Counted from the stretch's first letter, positions 26,651-35,887 are shown. The stretch: DNA of 64,000 nt from Deltaproteobacteria bacterium (GCA_016709225.1 JADJEE010000012.1:3453501-3517500), one strand, 5' to 3'. Program-made: numbers and translations. The notes: a model not told the origin generated them from the sequence alone.

Positions 26651-28045
26651 CTACGGGATGTCCGCGCCTGCGACGTCGGCGGAGCCGTCGACGCCGGGAC
26701 GCGCGTCGCCGTCGATGTCGACGAGCGGGTCACCGGACTGCCACTGGGCAGCGGTGAGGATGGCGGCGGGCGCCATCGGGGTGAGGTGGAAGTTGCCGCT
26801 TGCGTAGCCCGCGAACCAACTCATGCTCTCGGTCGCACCCATCACCCCGACCGTGGTGATGTTGCTGCCGCCTGGGAAGTTGGCTTCCGTGACGGAGTCG
26901 GAGATGGATGCGTTGGAGCACTGGATGTCGCTCGCTGCATCGGCTCTCGACAGCAGGAGGCTGTTGCGGACGGTGACGGTTGCACCCGCGTTGCACATCA
27001 CCGAAGCAGACTCGCCGGCGGAGCCAATGAGCGAACTGTAGAATCCCTCGAGTGTGGAGTCGGATGCGGTGACAGCTGGGATGTCGAGAACGCCGCCGAC
27101 GAACGAGTTCCGCACGAGGGCGTAGCCACCGTTGTCGAGCGAGATGCCGCCGCCGAGGTTGGTGACGACCCAAGCGCGGTCGAGGTAGAGCGAGGCGTTG
27201 TCGACGGCGATGCCGGGGAACATGCTCGAGCCGGTGTTGCTGGAGACGGAGATGCCTTGGATGTAGACCTCGGCGCCGGCGTCGATGGAGAGGGTGGAGG
27301 TGTTGCCCGAGGTCCTCGCCCACAGCGGGAGCGTGTCGTCGTCGGGGTTGGCGTCGAGGATGGCCCAGACGGCACTCGAGCCGGAGAGGACGATGGCCTC
27401 GTCGTAGGTGGGGCCCGAAGCGACGCGGAGGACGGCCATCTCGGCGCCGAGGGAGCCGGCGGCGGCGGTGAAGTCCTCGAAGTCCTGACCTGCACCGACG
27501 GTGTGGACATCAGCTTCGTCGAAGCACTCGCCGGTGGCGATGCGGCATGCCGAGTCCGGGCACTGCTCGTGGAACGCACACCCCATGCAGGTATTGACGG
27601 CGGCATCGCAGATGGGCGTGGCGCCACCGCAGCCGTCATCATTGCTCGCGGTGCACTGGACGCACTGGCCATCGTCGCGGCAGGCCGGGTTTGCCGGGTC
27701 CTTGGCGGCGCACTGGGCATCGCTTTCGCAGGGGCTGCAGACCTGGTCGATGCAGATGGGAGTGCCTGGGCCACCACACTCGTCGTCGCCGGCACAACCC
27801 TGGGGTCCGGTCGAGCTGGACGGGTCGGTGGTGCTCATGGTGCTGCCGGTCATGCTCGAGGTGCTCGAGGTGGGGCCGGTGGTGTCGGTGGTGCTCGCGG
27901 TGGCGGAGACGGTGCTGTCGGCGGTGCTCGAGCTGTCATCGGCGACGGCAGTCGAGGATGAGCCTTCGGATGTGGACTCGGAGGGTGAGGTGCAGGCGGA
28001 CGGCAGAGCCAGTGCGAGCAGGAGTGCAGTGGAGCGAGGGAGCAT
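26651..28045 (-). CDS. Array beta-helix lipoprotein, copy A
   Basis: 464 residues. The signal peptide ends LPSAC (Cys 18). A Ser/Thr linker runs to about residue 80, and Cys-rich units follow (CAGDDECGGPG, CIDQVCSPC, QCVQC, CMGCAFHEQC) to about 175. The remaining 290 residues form a beta-helix-like domain (ASLYLDRAWVV, GGYALVRNSFVGG) that closes with GDARPGVDGSADVAGADIP. It is nearly identical to copy B; differences cluster in the linker (SESTSEG versus SANTSEG) and at PTYDEA versus VDFNEA, SNTGSS versus GNIGSS and VVTNL versus VVANL. Predicted surface protein; role unknown, with adhesion or self-recognition possible. Confidence 0.82.
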   Translation of the reverse strand: MLPRSTALLLALALPSACTSPSESTSEGSSSTAVADDSSSTADSTVSATASTTDTTGPTSSTSSMTGSTMSTTDPSSSTGPQGCAGDDECGGPGTPICIDQVCSPCESDAQCAAKDPANPACRDDGQCVQCTASNDDGCGGATPICDAAVNTCMGCAFHEQCPDSACRIATGECFDEADVHTVGAGQDFEDFTAAAGSLGAEMAVLRVASGPTYDEAIVLSGSSAVWAILDANPDDDTLPLWARTSGNTSTLSIDAGAEVYIQGISVSSNTGSSMFPGIAVDNASLYLDRAWVVTNLGGGISLDNGGYALVRNSFVGGVLDIPAVTASDSTLEGFYSSLIGSAGESASVMCNAGATVTVRNSLLLSRADAASDIQCSNASISDSVTEANFPGGSNITTVGVMGATESMSWFAGYASGNFHLTPMAPAAILTAAQWQSGDPLVDIDGDARPGVDGSADVAGADIP

Positions 28046-28087
28046 GGGTGCCGTCCTTGGCGTGCGGGGCTACGAGGACTACGAGGA

Positions 28088-29485
28088 CTACGGGATGTCC
28101 GCGCCTGCGACGTCGGCGGAGCCGTCGACGCCGGGACGCGCGTCGCCGTCGATGTCGACGAGCGGGTCACCGGCCTGCCACTGGGCCGCGGTGAGGATGG
28201 CGGCGGGCGCCATCGGGGTGAGGTGGAAGTTGCCGCTTGCGTAGCCAGCGAACCAACTCATGCTCTCGGTCGCACCCATCACCCCGACCGTGGTGATGTT
28301 GCTGCCGCCCGGGAAGTTGGCTTCCGTGACGGAGTCGGAGATGGATGCGTTGGAGCACTGGATGTCGCTCGCTGCATCGGCTCTCGACAGCAGGAGGCTG
28401 TTGCGGACGGTGACGGTTGCACCCGCGTTGCACATCACCGAAGCAGACTCGCCGGCGGAGCCAATGAGCGAACTGTAGAATCCCTCGAGTGTGGAGTCGG
28501 ATGCGGTGACAGCTGGGATGTCGAGAACGCCGCCGACGAACGAGTTCCGCACGAGGGCATAGCCACCGTTGTCGAGCGAGATGCCGCCGCCGAGGTTTGC
28601 GACGACCCAAGCGCGGTCGAGGTAGAGCGAGGCGTTGTCGACGGCGATGCCGGGGAACATGCTCGAGCCGATGTTGCCGGAGACGGAGATGCCTTGGATG
28701 TAGACCTCGGCGCCGGCGTCGATGGAGAGAGTGGAGGTGTTGCCCGAGGTCCTCGCCCACAGCGGGAGCGTGTCGTCGTCGGGGTTGGCGTCGAGGATGG
28801 CCCAGACAGCACTCGAGCCGGAGAGGACGATGGCCTCGTTGAAGTCGACGCCCGAAGCGACGCGCAGGACGGCCATCTCGGCGCCGAGGGAGCCGGCGGC
28901 GGCGGTGAAGTCCTCGAAGTCCTGACCTGCACCGACGGTGTGGACATCGGCTTCGTCGAAGCACTCGCCGGTGGCGATGCGGCATGCCGAGTCCGGGCAC
29001 TGCTCGTGGAACGCACACCCCATGCAGGTATTGACGGCGGCATCGCAGATGGGCGTGGCGCCACCGCAGCCGTCATCATTGCTCGCGGTGCACTGGACGC
29101 ACTGGCCATCGTCGCGGCAGGCCGGGTTTGCCGGGTCCTTGGCGGCGCACTGGGCATCGCTTTCGCAGGGCGAGCAGACCTGGTCGATGCAGATGGGAGT
29201 GCCTGGGCCACCACACTCGTCGTCGCCGGCACAACCCTGGGGTCCGGTCGAGCTGGACGGGTCGGTGGTGCTCATGGTGCTGCCGGTCATGCTCGAGGTG
29301 CTCGAGGTGGGGCCGGTGGTGTCGGTGGTGCTCGCGGTGGCGGAGACGGTGCTGTCCGCGGTGCTCGAGCTGTCGTCGGCGACGGCAGTGCTCGAACCGT
29401 CGCCTTCGGATGTGTTTGCGGAGGGTGAGGTGCAGGCGGACGGCAGAGCCAGTGCGAGCAGGAGTGCAGTGGAGCGAGGGAGCAT
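28088..29485 (-). CDS. Array beta-helix lipoprotein, copy B
   Basis: 465 residues with the same layout as copy A: signal peptide to Cys 18, linker, four Cys-rich units, beta-helix, choice-of-anchor-Q-like tail. It shares some variant residues with copy C (VDFNEA, GNIGSS), so it is intermediate between A and C and probably arose by, or was altered by, gene conversion. The spacer to copy C is 42 bases and is shared with the spacer before the truncated fourth unit. The spacer between A and B instead carries a short duplicated CTACGAGGA motif. Likely co-transcribed with its neighbours. Confidence 0.82.
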   Translation of the reverse strand: MLPRSTALLLALALPSACTSPSANTSEGDGSSTAVADDSSSTADSTVSATASTTDTTGPTSSTSSMTGSTMSTTDPSSSTGPQGCAGDDECGGPGTPICIDQVCSPCESDAQCAAKDPANPACRDDGQCVQCTASNDDGCGGATPICDAAVNTCMGCAFHEQCPDSACRIATGECFDEADVHTVGAGQDFEDFTAAAGSLGAEMAVLRVASGVDFNEAIVLSGSSAVWAILDANPDDDTLPLWARTSGNTSTLSIDAGAEVYIQGISVSGNIGSSMFPGIAVDNASLYLDRAWVVANLGGGISLDNGGYALVRNSFVGGVLDIPAVTASDSTLEGFYSSLIGSAGESASVMCNAGATVTVRNSLLLSRADAASDIQCSNASISDSVTEANFPGGSNITTVGVMGATESMSWFAGYASGNFHLTPMAPAAILTAAQWQAGDPLVDIDGDARPGVDGSADVAGADIP

Positions 29486-29527
29486 GGGTGCCGTCCTTGG
29501 CGGGGTGCGTTGCGGGGCGAGGAAGGA

Positions 29528-31132
29528 CTACGGGATGTCCGCGCCTGCGACGTCGGCGGAGCCGTCGACGCCGGGACGCGCGTCGCCGTCGATGTCGACG
29601 AGCGGGTCGCCGGACTGCCACTGGGCGACATCGCCGAACTCGGCGAGGCCCATGGCAGTCGGAGTGAAGTCACTGGCGCCGACGTTGACGAACCACATGT
29701 TGTTGAGCATTGCGACCTGATGATTCCCGGTACCCGCGAACATCTCATCGACGACCGAGTAGGTGACGGTGGCGTTGCAGTTGATGGAACTCGGGTCTCG
29801 CCCCAGCAGAAGGGAATTGCGGACATCGACGTTGCTCCCTGCGTTGCAGGTCAACGTGTCGTCGTTTATGGCGTCGTTCCGGACCAAAGATGTGTAGAGC
29901 ACGACAGCATCTGAGTCCGAGCACTTGAGCCCAGGTGTGTCGCTTGCGCCGTTGCCGTTGCCGCCGACGAACGAGTTCCGCACGAGGGCATAGCCACCGT
30001 TGTCGAGCGAGATGCCGCCGCCTGCGTTCTGGACGACGCGAGCGCGGTCGAGGTAGAGCGAGGCGTTGTCGACGGCGATGCCGGGGAACATGCTCGAGCC
30101 GATGTTGCCGGAGACGGAGATGCCTTGGATGTAGACCTCGGCGCCGGCGTCGATGGAGAGGGTGGAGGTGTTGCCCGAGGTCCTCGCCCACAGCGGGAGC
30201 GTGTCGTCGTCGGGGTTGGCGTCGAGGATGGCCCAGACAGCACTCGAGCCGGAGAGGACGATGGCCTCGTTGAAGTCGACGCCCGAAGCGACGCGGAGGA
30301 CGGCCATCTCGGCGCCGAGGGAGCCGGCGGCGGCGGTGAAGTCCTCGAAGTCCTGACCTGCACCGACGGTGTGGACATCGGCTTCGTCGAAGCACTCGCC
30401 GGTGGCGATGCGGCATGCCGAGTCCGGGCACTGCTCGTGGAACGCACACCCCATGCAGGTATTGACGGCGGCATCGCAGATGGGCGTGGCGCCACCGCAG
30501 CCGTCATCATTGCTCGCGGTGCACTGGACGCACTGGCCATCGTCGCGGCAGGCCGGGTTTGCCGGGTCCTTGGCGGCGCACTGGGCATCGCTTTCGCAGG
30601 GGCTGCAGACCTGGTCGATGCAGATGGGAGTGCCTGGGCCACCACACTCGTCGTCGCCGGCACAACCCTGGGGTCCGGTCGAGCTGGACGGGTCGGTGGT
30701 GCTCATGGTGCTGCCGGTCATGCTCGAGGTACTCGAGGTGGGGCCGGTGGTGTCGGTGGTGCTCGCGGTGGCGGAGACGGTGCTGTCGGCGCTGCTCGAG
30801 CTGTCGTCGGCGACGCCCTCGCAGTCGGGGTCGTCGCTCAGCGACTTCATGCCGCCGCACGGCGAGTAGCACATGTCATCGGCGGGGCGCTCGGCGACGC
30901 AGCCATCGCGGGCCTCGCTGGGGTACTCCGACGAGCACTCGTTGGTGCCACGAGCACAGTAGGGGCGCAGGTCGGACTCGTCCTCGTACTTGCGGATGCA
31001 GTACTCATTGCCGTCGGAGTTGGCGCAGTGATCGCGCAGCTCGCTGAACTTGCAGGCGTCGCCGATGAGCACGCCGGCGGTGGCCGCGGTGAGGGTCGTC
31101 AGGATCGAGGTGGTGCGTCGTGTCATGGTCAT
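29528..31132 (-). CDS. Array beta-helix protein, copy C, with different N-terminus and swapped block
   Basis: 534 residues from ATG 31132, preceded by a purine-rich GAGGGA site. The signal region ends GVLIGDAC, a poor lipobox, so it may be secreted rather than lipidated. Residues 27-105 form an extra Cys-rich domain absent from A and B (DHCANSDGNEYC, CARGTNEC, CYSPCGG). From about residue 107 on it matches B almost perfectly, except that about 110 residues near the C-terminus (NGNGASDTPG... to ...LAEFGDVAQ) are replaced by a diverged homologous block before the common tail resumes. It is the first gene of the array, only 19 bases after the kinase-operon gene ending at 31152. Confidence 0.82.
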   Translation of the reverse strand: MTMTRRTTSILTTLTAATAGVLIGDACKFSELRDHCANSDGNEYCIRKYEDESDLRPYCARGTNECSSEYPSEARDGCVAERPADDMCYSPCGGMKSLSDDPDCEGVADDSSSSADSTVSATASTTDTTGPTSSTSSMTGSTMSTTDPSSSTGPQGCAGDDECGGPGTPICIDQVCSPCESDAQCAAKDPANPACRDDGQCVQCTASNDDGCGGATPICDAAVNTCMGCAFHEQCPDSACRIATGECFDEADVHTVGAGQDFEDFTAAAGSLGAEMAVLRVASGVDFNEAIVLSGSSAVWAILDANPDDDTLPLWARTSGNTSTLSIDAGAEVYIQGISVSGNIGSSMFPGIAVDNASLYLDRARVVQNAGGGISLDNGGYALVRNSFVGGNGNGASDTPGLKCSDSDAVVLYTSLVRNDAINDDTLTCNAGSNVDVRNSLLLGRDPSSINCNATVTYSVVDEMFAGTGNHQVAMLNNMWFVNVGASDFTPTAMGLAEFGDVAQWQSGDPLVDIDGDARPGVDGSADVAGADIP

Positions 31133-31151
31133 CTCACGTCCCTCTTGGGCG

Positions 31152-32027
31152 CTAGAAGCGGCCCTGCAGTTGGAAGCCAAAGGAATGGGGGGTACCGCCG
31201 ATCGAGGCGCTGACCCGCGACTTGCGGGCGCGCACGCGATCGACGACGAGCATCGTGATGCCACTGACCACCGCGATGCCGCCAACCGCCGCGAGCGCGA
31301 TGCCGGGGATGGTGGTGTCGGCGCCCTTCTCGAGCTCGTCGGTGGCCGCAGCATCCAGCTTCGAGCCGTGCACCGCGAGCCCGATGCCGGTGCCGAGCAC
31401 CGCGAGACCGACGACGCCGATGCCGATGCCGGCCTTGCCGAGCGGCCCCAGCGGATGCTTGCCGTCGTGGCGCGGGGTCGTGTCGGGGTTGGTCGTGGTC
31501 GGGGTCACCGTCGCCGGACGATCGGGGTTGGCCGGCGTGTGCGTCGTCTGGGCCGGCTTGGGCGGACGCGACGCGTTCTCGAGCGCCTCGTCGAGCAGCT
31601 CCTCGGCCTTCTTCGACAGCGCGGTGTTGGAGCACGCGAAGCACTCGAAGCGCGCGGCGTCGGCCCACTGTGCTTTCCCCGGCCGCATCGCCTCGTACTT
31701 GCCGATGTAGTCCGAGCGCTTGTAGTCGAGCCACAGCACCACCAGGCGTAGCTTCGGTGCCGTGGCGACGTCGCGCGCGACGTGGCGCTGCTCGAGCGCC
31801 GCACCGAGCCGCTTCTCCAGCGAGCGCGTGAGCGCAGCGATGTCTTCACCCTCGCGCTCGAGACCCGAGGTGTCGATCGTGAACTCGGCCAGCTGCTTGC
31901 CGGCGGGCTCGTCCGCGAGGGCGACGAGCGGCGCGCTCATGCACATCGTCGCCGCCACCGAGGCCGCGCACCACGAGTATGCAAACTGGCGTGCCGACGA
32001 TCGGCCGCGCGAAGGGACGAGCTTCAT
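31152..32027 (-). CDS. Exported membrane protein with CxxC motif, kinase-operon member
   Basis: 291 residues from ATG 32027, which overlaps the kinase stop by 4 bases (ATGA). A signal peptide is cleaved near ALA-DE (about residue 39). A periplasmic domain contains a CxxC pair (ECFACS), then a Thr/Pro linker, two hydrophobic helices (about 190-255) and a C-terminal strand ending LQGRF. Its paralog at 35888 has the same order, including CxxC (VCKTCG) and the ending LAGRF. A final aromatic residue after a strand recalls outer-membrane targeting, but the helices argue for an inner-membrane location. Function unknown; presumably linked to the kinases. Confidence 0.7.
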   Translation of the reverse strand: MKLVPSRGRSSARQFAYSWCAASVAATMCMSAPLVALADEPAGKQLAEFTIDTSGLEREGEDIAALTRSLEKRLGAALEQRHVARDVATAPKLRLVVLWLDYKRSDYIGKYEAMRPGKAQWADAARFECFACSNTALSKKAEELLDEALENASRPPKPAQTTHTPANPDRPATVTPTTTNPDTTPRHDGKHPLGPLGKAGIGIGVVGLAVLGTGIGLAVHGSKLDAAATDELEKGADTTIPGIALAAVGGIAVVSGITMLVVDRVRARKSRVSASIGGTPHSFGFQLQGRF

Positions 32028-33799
32028 GGGTTCTCTTCCTGTCCGCGCCACGCGTGTTCGCGGCACAGCCGCACGAGGCGCTCGGTCTTGGGATCGGACT
32101 TCTTCTCGCCCTCGCGCAGACACTCGGCCCAGCGCTCGAGCTCGGACAACGCCGTCACACGCAGCAACGTGCGACGGTTGCGGTCGGTGAAGCACGCGCG
32201 CTGCTTGGTGTGCGAGAGCACCTCGGACCAGCTCTCGCCTTCGTAGGCGCGCTCGGCCTGCTCGCGCGCGGCTCGGCACGCGTCGGACTCGGGATCGACG
32301 GTGGGCGCGCTCGGGTGCTTGGGGGTCGGCTCGCTCGGGGTCGGTGCGGGGCCACCGTCGTCGCTCGGGCCCGGGCCCTCATCGGGGCCGGTCGCCGGCA
32401 TCGCGCCGCCGTCGGTGCTCGGGGTCGGCGCGGTCGGGGTCGAGGGCGTGGGCGCGGGGGTGGCCACGGCGGGCAGCGGCGCGGCCACGGCGATCTCCGG
32501 CGCGGGTGCTGGGGCCGTGGGCGCCGGCGCGGCGCTCGGCGTCGAGCCATCGTCGCCCAGCAGCACCTCGGCGGGATCGGTGCCGGTGCCGATCGTCGCG
32601 TGATCGACCGCGACCTGTGGGGACCCCGGCGGTCGCAACAGCCACCACGCGAGGCCCACCGCGACCATCACCGCGACCGCGGCGGCGATGACGATCGGCG
32701 CTCGATTCAAGCCCGACTGCGTCGAGCGATGCGACGGCAACGGCTTGGCGGCGCGCATGCGTGGCCGCGTGGGCTCCTGATCCTGCGCATGGCGGGCGGC
32801 CTCGGTGACGGCATGGGCGTCACCGGCGATCGGGTTCAGACCGCTGGCGACGATCACCCGCGGCGCGCCCATGCGCTCCTGCTCGAGCTCGTCGAGCACC
32901 GCATCGAGGCCCGCGCGCAGGCTCCGGGCGTCGGCGATGCGGTTGCGCGGGTCCGGGCGGATGCAGGTGTCGACCAGGTCGACCAACGATGCCGGCAAGT
33001 CGGGTCGGAACTGCGCGATGCTGGGCTCGCCCTGCAGCTTGCGCCGCATCATCTCTTCGGCCGAGCGGGCCTCGTTGGGCGCGAAGCCACACAGCGCCTC
33101 GTAGAGCGTGATGCCCAGGGCGTAGATGTCGAACGATGGCGAGGTCGGGGCGCCGACCAGCTGCTCGGGCGCCATGTACAGCCGCGTCCCCGGACGCTCG
33201 TGCAGCTGCGTGAGGCGGTCGCCCGTGGGCTCGATCTCGCCGGCGAGACCGAAGTCGATCAGCTTCGCGATCTCTGCGCCGCGACCGCCCTCGCCGTGGG
33301 GCGCCACGAGGATGTTGTCGGGCTTCACGTCGCGGTGCACCAGACCCGCGGCGTGGATCGCCACCAACGCGTCGGCGATGTCGCGTGCCACACGGCACGC
33401 GCGCGGGAGCGGCAGCACGCGCTCCATCGCGAGGAGATCGGCGAGCGAGGGGCCGCGCACGAACTCGGTCAGCAGGTACAGACGGCCGTCGGGCAGTCGA
33501 TCGCACTCGAGCGGGCGCGCGACGTTGGGGTGCTCGCCCAGACGCTGGGCGAAGGCGCCCTCGTTGCGCAGGCGTTGCTCGGCGGCGGGCTTGCCGACGT
33601 ACTTCTCGCCGATGATCTTGAGCGCCACCTCGCGCTGCCGCGTGTGGTCGTAGACCAGGTAGACCGTGGCCATCCCGCCTCGACCGCGCAGGGCCTCGAC
33701 GGTGAAGCGACCATCGACGATCTGCTGGCCGCGCAGGAACTCGCCCTCGACGCCCCCGCCGAGGCCGAGGTTCGCGCTGGTGGTCTCGTCGCCGCTCAT
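32024..33799 (-). CDS. Transmembrane Ser/Thr protein kinase
   Basis: 591 residues. A Hanks-type kinase domain covers about residues 30-300: glycine loop GRGGMATVYLV, VALK with Lys 61, HRDVKPDN with catalytic Asp 157, DFG at 182-184 and MAPEQ. A juxtamembrane segment is followed by a single membrane helix at about 370-393 (APIVIAAAVAVMVAVGL) and a Pro/Ala/Thr-rich periplasmic linker leading to a C-terminal helical domain with four cysteines. It starts in a 4-base overlap with the upstream kinase gene. It probably senses an envelope signal or phosphorylates cytoplasmic partners. All catalytic residues are intact. Confidence 0.92.
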   Translation of the reverse strand: MSGDETTSANLGLGGGVEGEFLRGQQIVDGRFTVEALRGRGGMATVYLVYDHTRQREVALKIIGEKYVGKPAAEQRLRNEGAFAQRLGEHPNVARPLECDRLPDGRLYLLTEFVRGPSLADLLAMERVLPLPRACRVARDIADALVAIHAAGLVHRDVKPDNILVAPHGEGGRGAEIAKLIDFGLAGEIEPTGDRLTQLHERPGTRLYMAPEQLVGAPTSPSFDIYALGITLYEALCGFAPNEARSAEEMMRRKLQGEPSIAQFRPDLPASLVDLVDTCIRPDPRNRIADARSLRAGLDAVLDELEQERMGAPRVIVASGLNPIAGDAHAVTEAARHAQDQEPTRPRMRAAKPLPSHRSTQSGLNRAPIVIAAAVAVMVAVGLAWWLLRPPGSPQVAVDHATIGTGTDPAEVLLGDDGSTPSAAPAPTAPAPAPEIAVAAPLPAVATPAPTPSTPTAPTPSTDGGAMPATGPDEGPGPSDDGGPAPTPSEPTPKHPSAPTVDPESDACRAAREQAERAYEGESWSEVLSHTKQRACFTDRNRRTLLRVTALSELERWAECLREGEKKSDPKTERLVRLCREHAWRGQEENP

Positions 33800-35829
33800 G
33801 GGCTCGCCTCGCTCGAGGCTGCGAAGCTCGGGCCATCTTTGCCGATGCGCACCACGTGGGAAAGCCCTTCGCCGAAGACGTGATTGCCCGCCGACTGCCA
33901 GCTCGCGTCGTCCGAGAGCCGCCAGCTGACGGCGTGCTTGCCGGCGGCGATGCGCAGCTCGGCACTGGGCGCCACCGTCACGGTCTGCTTGCCGATCTTG
34001 AGCTGCGCACGATCGACGAACATCAGGCGCACGCTGACCTTCACCTCGGCCTTCTCTTTCTTGGGCGTGGTGGGGGTCTTCCTCGGGGTCGTGACGCTCG
34101 GCGTCGGTGTGGCCGCGGTGGGCTCCGAGGGCGTGGGCTGTGACACTGGCGTCTCGGGGGCTGTCGCGGACGTCGTGCCCACGTGGGTGGGCGCCGCCGC
34201 GCCATCGTCCGCGCCCGCCGTGCCTGCATCCGAGGCGACGCTCGGTGCGGTGGGCGTGGCCTCGACCGCGGCCGCCGACGGCGCGGGACTCGTCGTGGGC
34301 GTGGGCGTGGGCGTGGGCGTGGGCGTGGGCGTGGGCGCGGTCTCGGCGGGCTTGCTGGCGTCGGCGACGATCGCCGCCTGATCGGTCACGGCCGCATCGT
34401 CAGCCGGGTTCGCCACGTTGCGCTCGCGAAGCGTGGCGACCAGCCAGCTCACCAGCGCGGCCACGCCGGCGATCGTCGCCAAGAACGCCATCGCCCACAG
34501 CACGAACGGGCGCGCCTTGGTGCCGCCGCCGGTGAGTCCGGTCGCGGTCGCGGTCACCTCGTCGCGCACGCTCATCGAGCGACCATCGAGGCCCGATGCG
34601 CGGGCGCTGCGGTCGTCGCCGTAGCGCGAGGTCCGATCGTTGCGCGGGGCCACCGGAGCATCGGCCGCGGCGCGCATGCCCGCGGTCGCGTCGCTCGACG
34701 ACGACGCGATCGGCTCGGGCGCGCCGGCCTCGTGCATGCCCGGCGTGCGGGCGTCGTTCATGCCCGAGGGCGTGCGAGCCATCGGCGTCGGCGTGCCCCA
34801 GCCCTCGTCGGGCGACGAGCCGCGTCCGGCGGCTGCGGCGGCCTCGGCTCGGATCGTGATGCCGGCCTCGCGGTTGAGCTCGACCAGCGCTGCGCTCAGC
34901 CACGGTGGCACCGCGACGTCGGCCTGGGTCATGCCCGAGCGCCGGTTGATGTGATGGCGCGCGAGCAGGGCCCGCAGGCCCGCGCGCTCGCTGGTGCTGC
35001 CGGGCCACAAGCGCAGCAGCTTGAGCGCCTCGTCGGCCGAGGCCACGCGCTTGCCGAGATCGGGCTCGAGCAGCGCGTAGCACAGGCGCGCCAGCTCGAG
35101 CGGCACGTCGGGTCGGGTCAGCCGCGGCACCGTGTGGTTGATCACCGTGACGCGCAGATCGGCCTGTGAACGGCCCTCGCGGAACTTGTGGCCCTCGAGC
35201 AGCTCCCAGAAGATCGCGCCCGCCGCAAACAGGTCCGACTGTGGCACCGCGCGCGTGAGCAGGTGTTCGGGCGCCATGTAGCGCAGCTTGCCGCGCGCGT
35301 GCATGCCCGACGAGTGCTCGCTGTGGGCGGCCGCGATGCCGAAGTCCATCAGCTTCACCTCGCCGGCCGTGCTCGCGAGCACGTTGTGGGGGCTGACGTC
35401 GCGGTGCACGATGCCCTGCGGCCTGCCGTCGATGCTGAAGGTGTGCGCGTAGGCCAGCGCCTCGAGGATTTCCTGCAGGATGTACGCGGCCAGCGAGAAC
35501 GACCACGGCATCGCGAACATCCGCATCTGCTCGGTCAGCGCTGCGAGGTCGACGCCATCGATGCGCTCGAGCTCGAGGTACGGCAGCTCGCCGACCAGCC
35601 CGATGTCGTTGACCTGCACGATGTTGCTGTGGTTCAGCATCATCGCGACCCTCGCCTCGCGCAGCAGCGCGTCGCGTTGCGCGGGCTCGTCGGTGAACAT
35701 GTCGCGCGGGAACTTGATCGCGCAGACCTTGAGCGCGCCGGCGATGCCGGGCTTGTGGGCGAGCCACACCTGCGCCATGCCGCCCTTGCCGAGCGGCTGG
35801 ATGAGCTGGTATTTGCCGAACTGCAGCAT
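33796..35829 (-). CDS. Transmembrane Ser/Thr protein kinase with C-terminal periplasmic domain
   Basis: 677 residues. Kinase domain at about 7-280: LGKGGMAQVWLA, AIK with Lys 39, HRDVSPHN with Asp 144 (Ser replaces the common Lys after HRDV, as in many myxobacterial kinases), DFG at 162-164, MAPEH. A membrane helix near 440-465 (FVLWAMAFLATIAGVAALVSW) is followed by a Thr-Pro repeat linker and a small beta-rich domain (KIGKQTVTVAPSAELRIAAG), reminiscent of PEGA-type modules. The first of two coupled kinase genes; its end overlaps the next by 4 bases. It lies 58 bases after the exported protein gene ending at 35888. Confidence 0.92.
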   Translation of the reverse strand: MLQFGKYQLIQPLGKGGMAQVWLAHKPGIAGALKVCAIKFPRDMFTDEPAQRDALLREARVAMMLNHSNIVQVNDIGLVGELPYLELERIDGVDLAALTEQMRMFAMPWSFSLAAYILQEILEALAYAHTFSIDGRPQGIVHRDVSPHNVLASTAGEVKLMDFGIAAAHSEHSSGMHARGKLRYMAPEHLLTRAVPQSDLFAAGAIFWELLEGHKFREGRSQADLRVTVINHTVPRLTRPDVPLELARLCYALLEPDLGKRVASADEALKLLRLWPGSTSERAGLRALLARHHINRRSGMTQADVAVPPWLSAALVELNREAGITIRAEAAAAAGRGSSPDEGWGTPTPMARTPSGMNDARTPGMHEAGAPEPIASSSSDATAGMRAAADAPVAPRNDRTSRYGDDRSARASGLDGRSMSVRDEVTATATGLTGGGTKARPFVLWAMAFLATIAGVAALVSWLVATLRERNVANPADDAAVTDQAAIVADASKPAETAPTPTPTPTPTPTPTTSPAPSAAAVEATPTAPSVASDAGTAGADDGAAAPTHVGTTSATAPETPVSQPTPSEPTAATPTPSVTTPRKTPTTPKKEKAEVKVSVRLMFVDRAQLKIGKQTVTVAPSAELRIAAGKHAVSWRLSDDASWQSAGNHVFGEGLSHVVRIGKDGPSFAASSEASP
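34295..34336. repeat. Hexanucleotide tandem repeat in kinase linker
   Basis: Seven GTGGGC units (read on +; coding strand GCCCAC) encode the Thr-Pro repeat between the membrane helix and the periplasmic domain. Units of six bases keep the frame, so slippage would change linker length without breaking the gene. Confidence 0.9.
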
Positions 35830-35887
35830 CGTCGCGCGTGCGTCTGGAGAGAGTTGGTGAGCGCCCGCGTTCAGGCAGGCGCAGGCA

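Larger units (their letters stand above)
26526..30815 (-). repeat. Tandem array of about 1.44-kb lipoprotein gene units
   Basis: Three complete gene copies have their stop codons at 26651, 28088 and 29528, i.e. spaced 1437 and 1440 bases, with a 5' remnant of a fourth. Copies A and B differ at only scattered bases. Homology to the third copy covers 28088-29380 except for a diverged block (29627-29959) and ends on the 5' side at about 30815. The intergenic spacers are also repeated. Copying appears recent. Confidence 0.92.

Noticed and set aside
26823..30356. Repeated + strand frames in the array region
   Set aside because: They recur only because the - strand genes are duplicated; their composition follows the sense genes.
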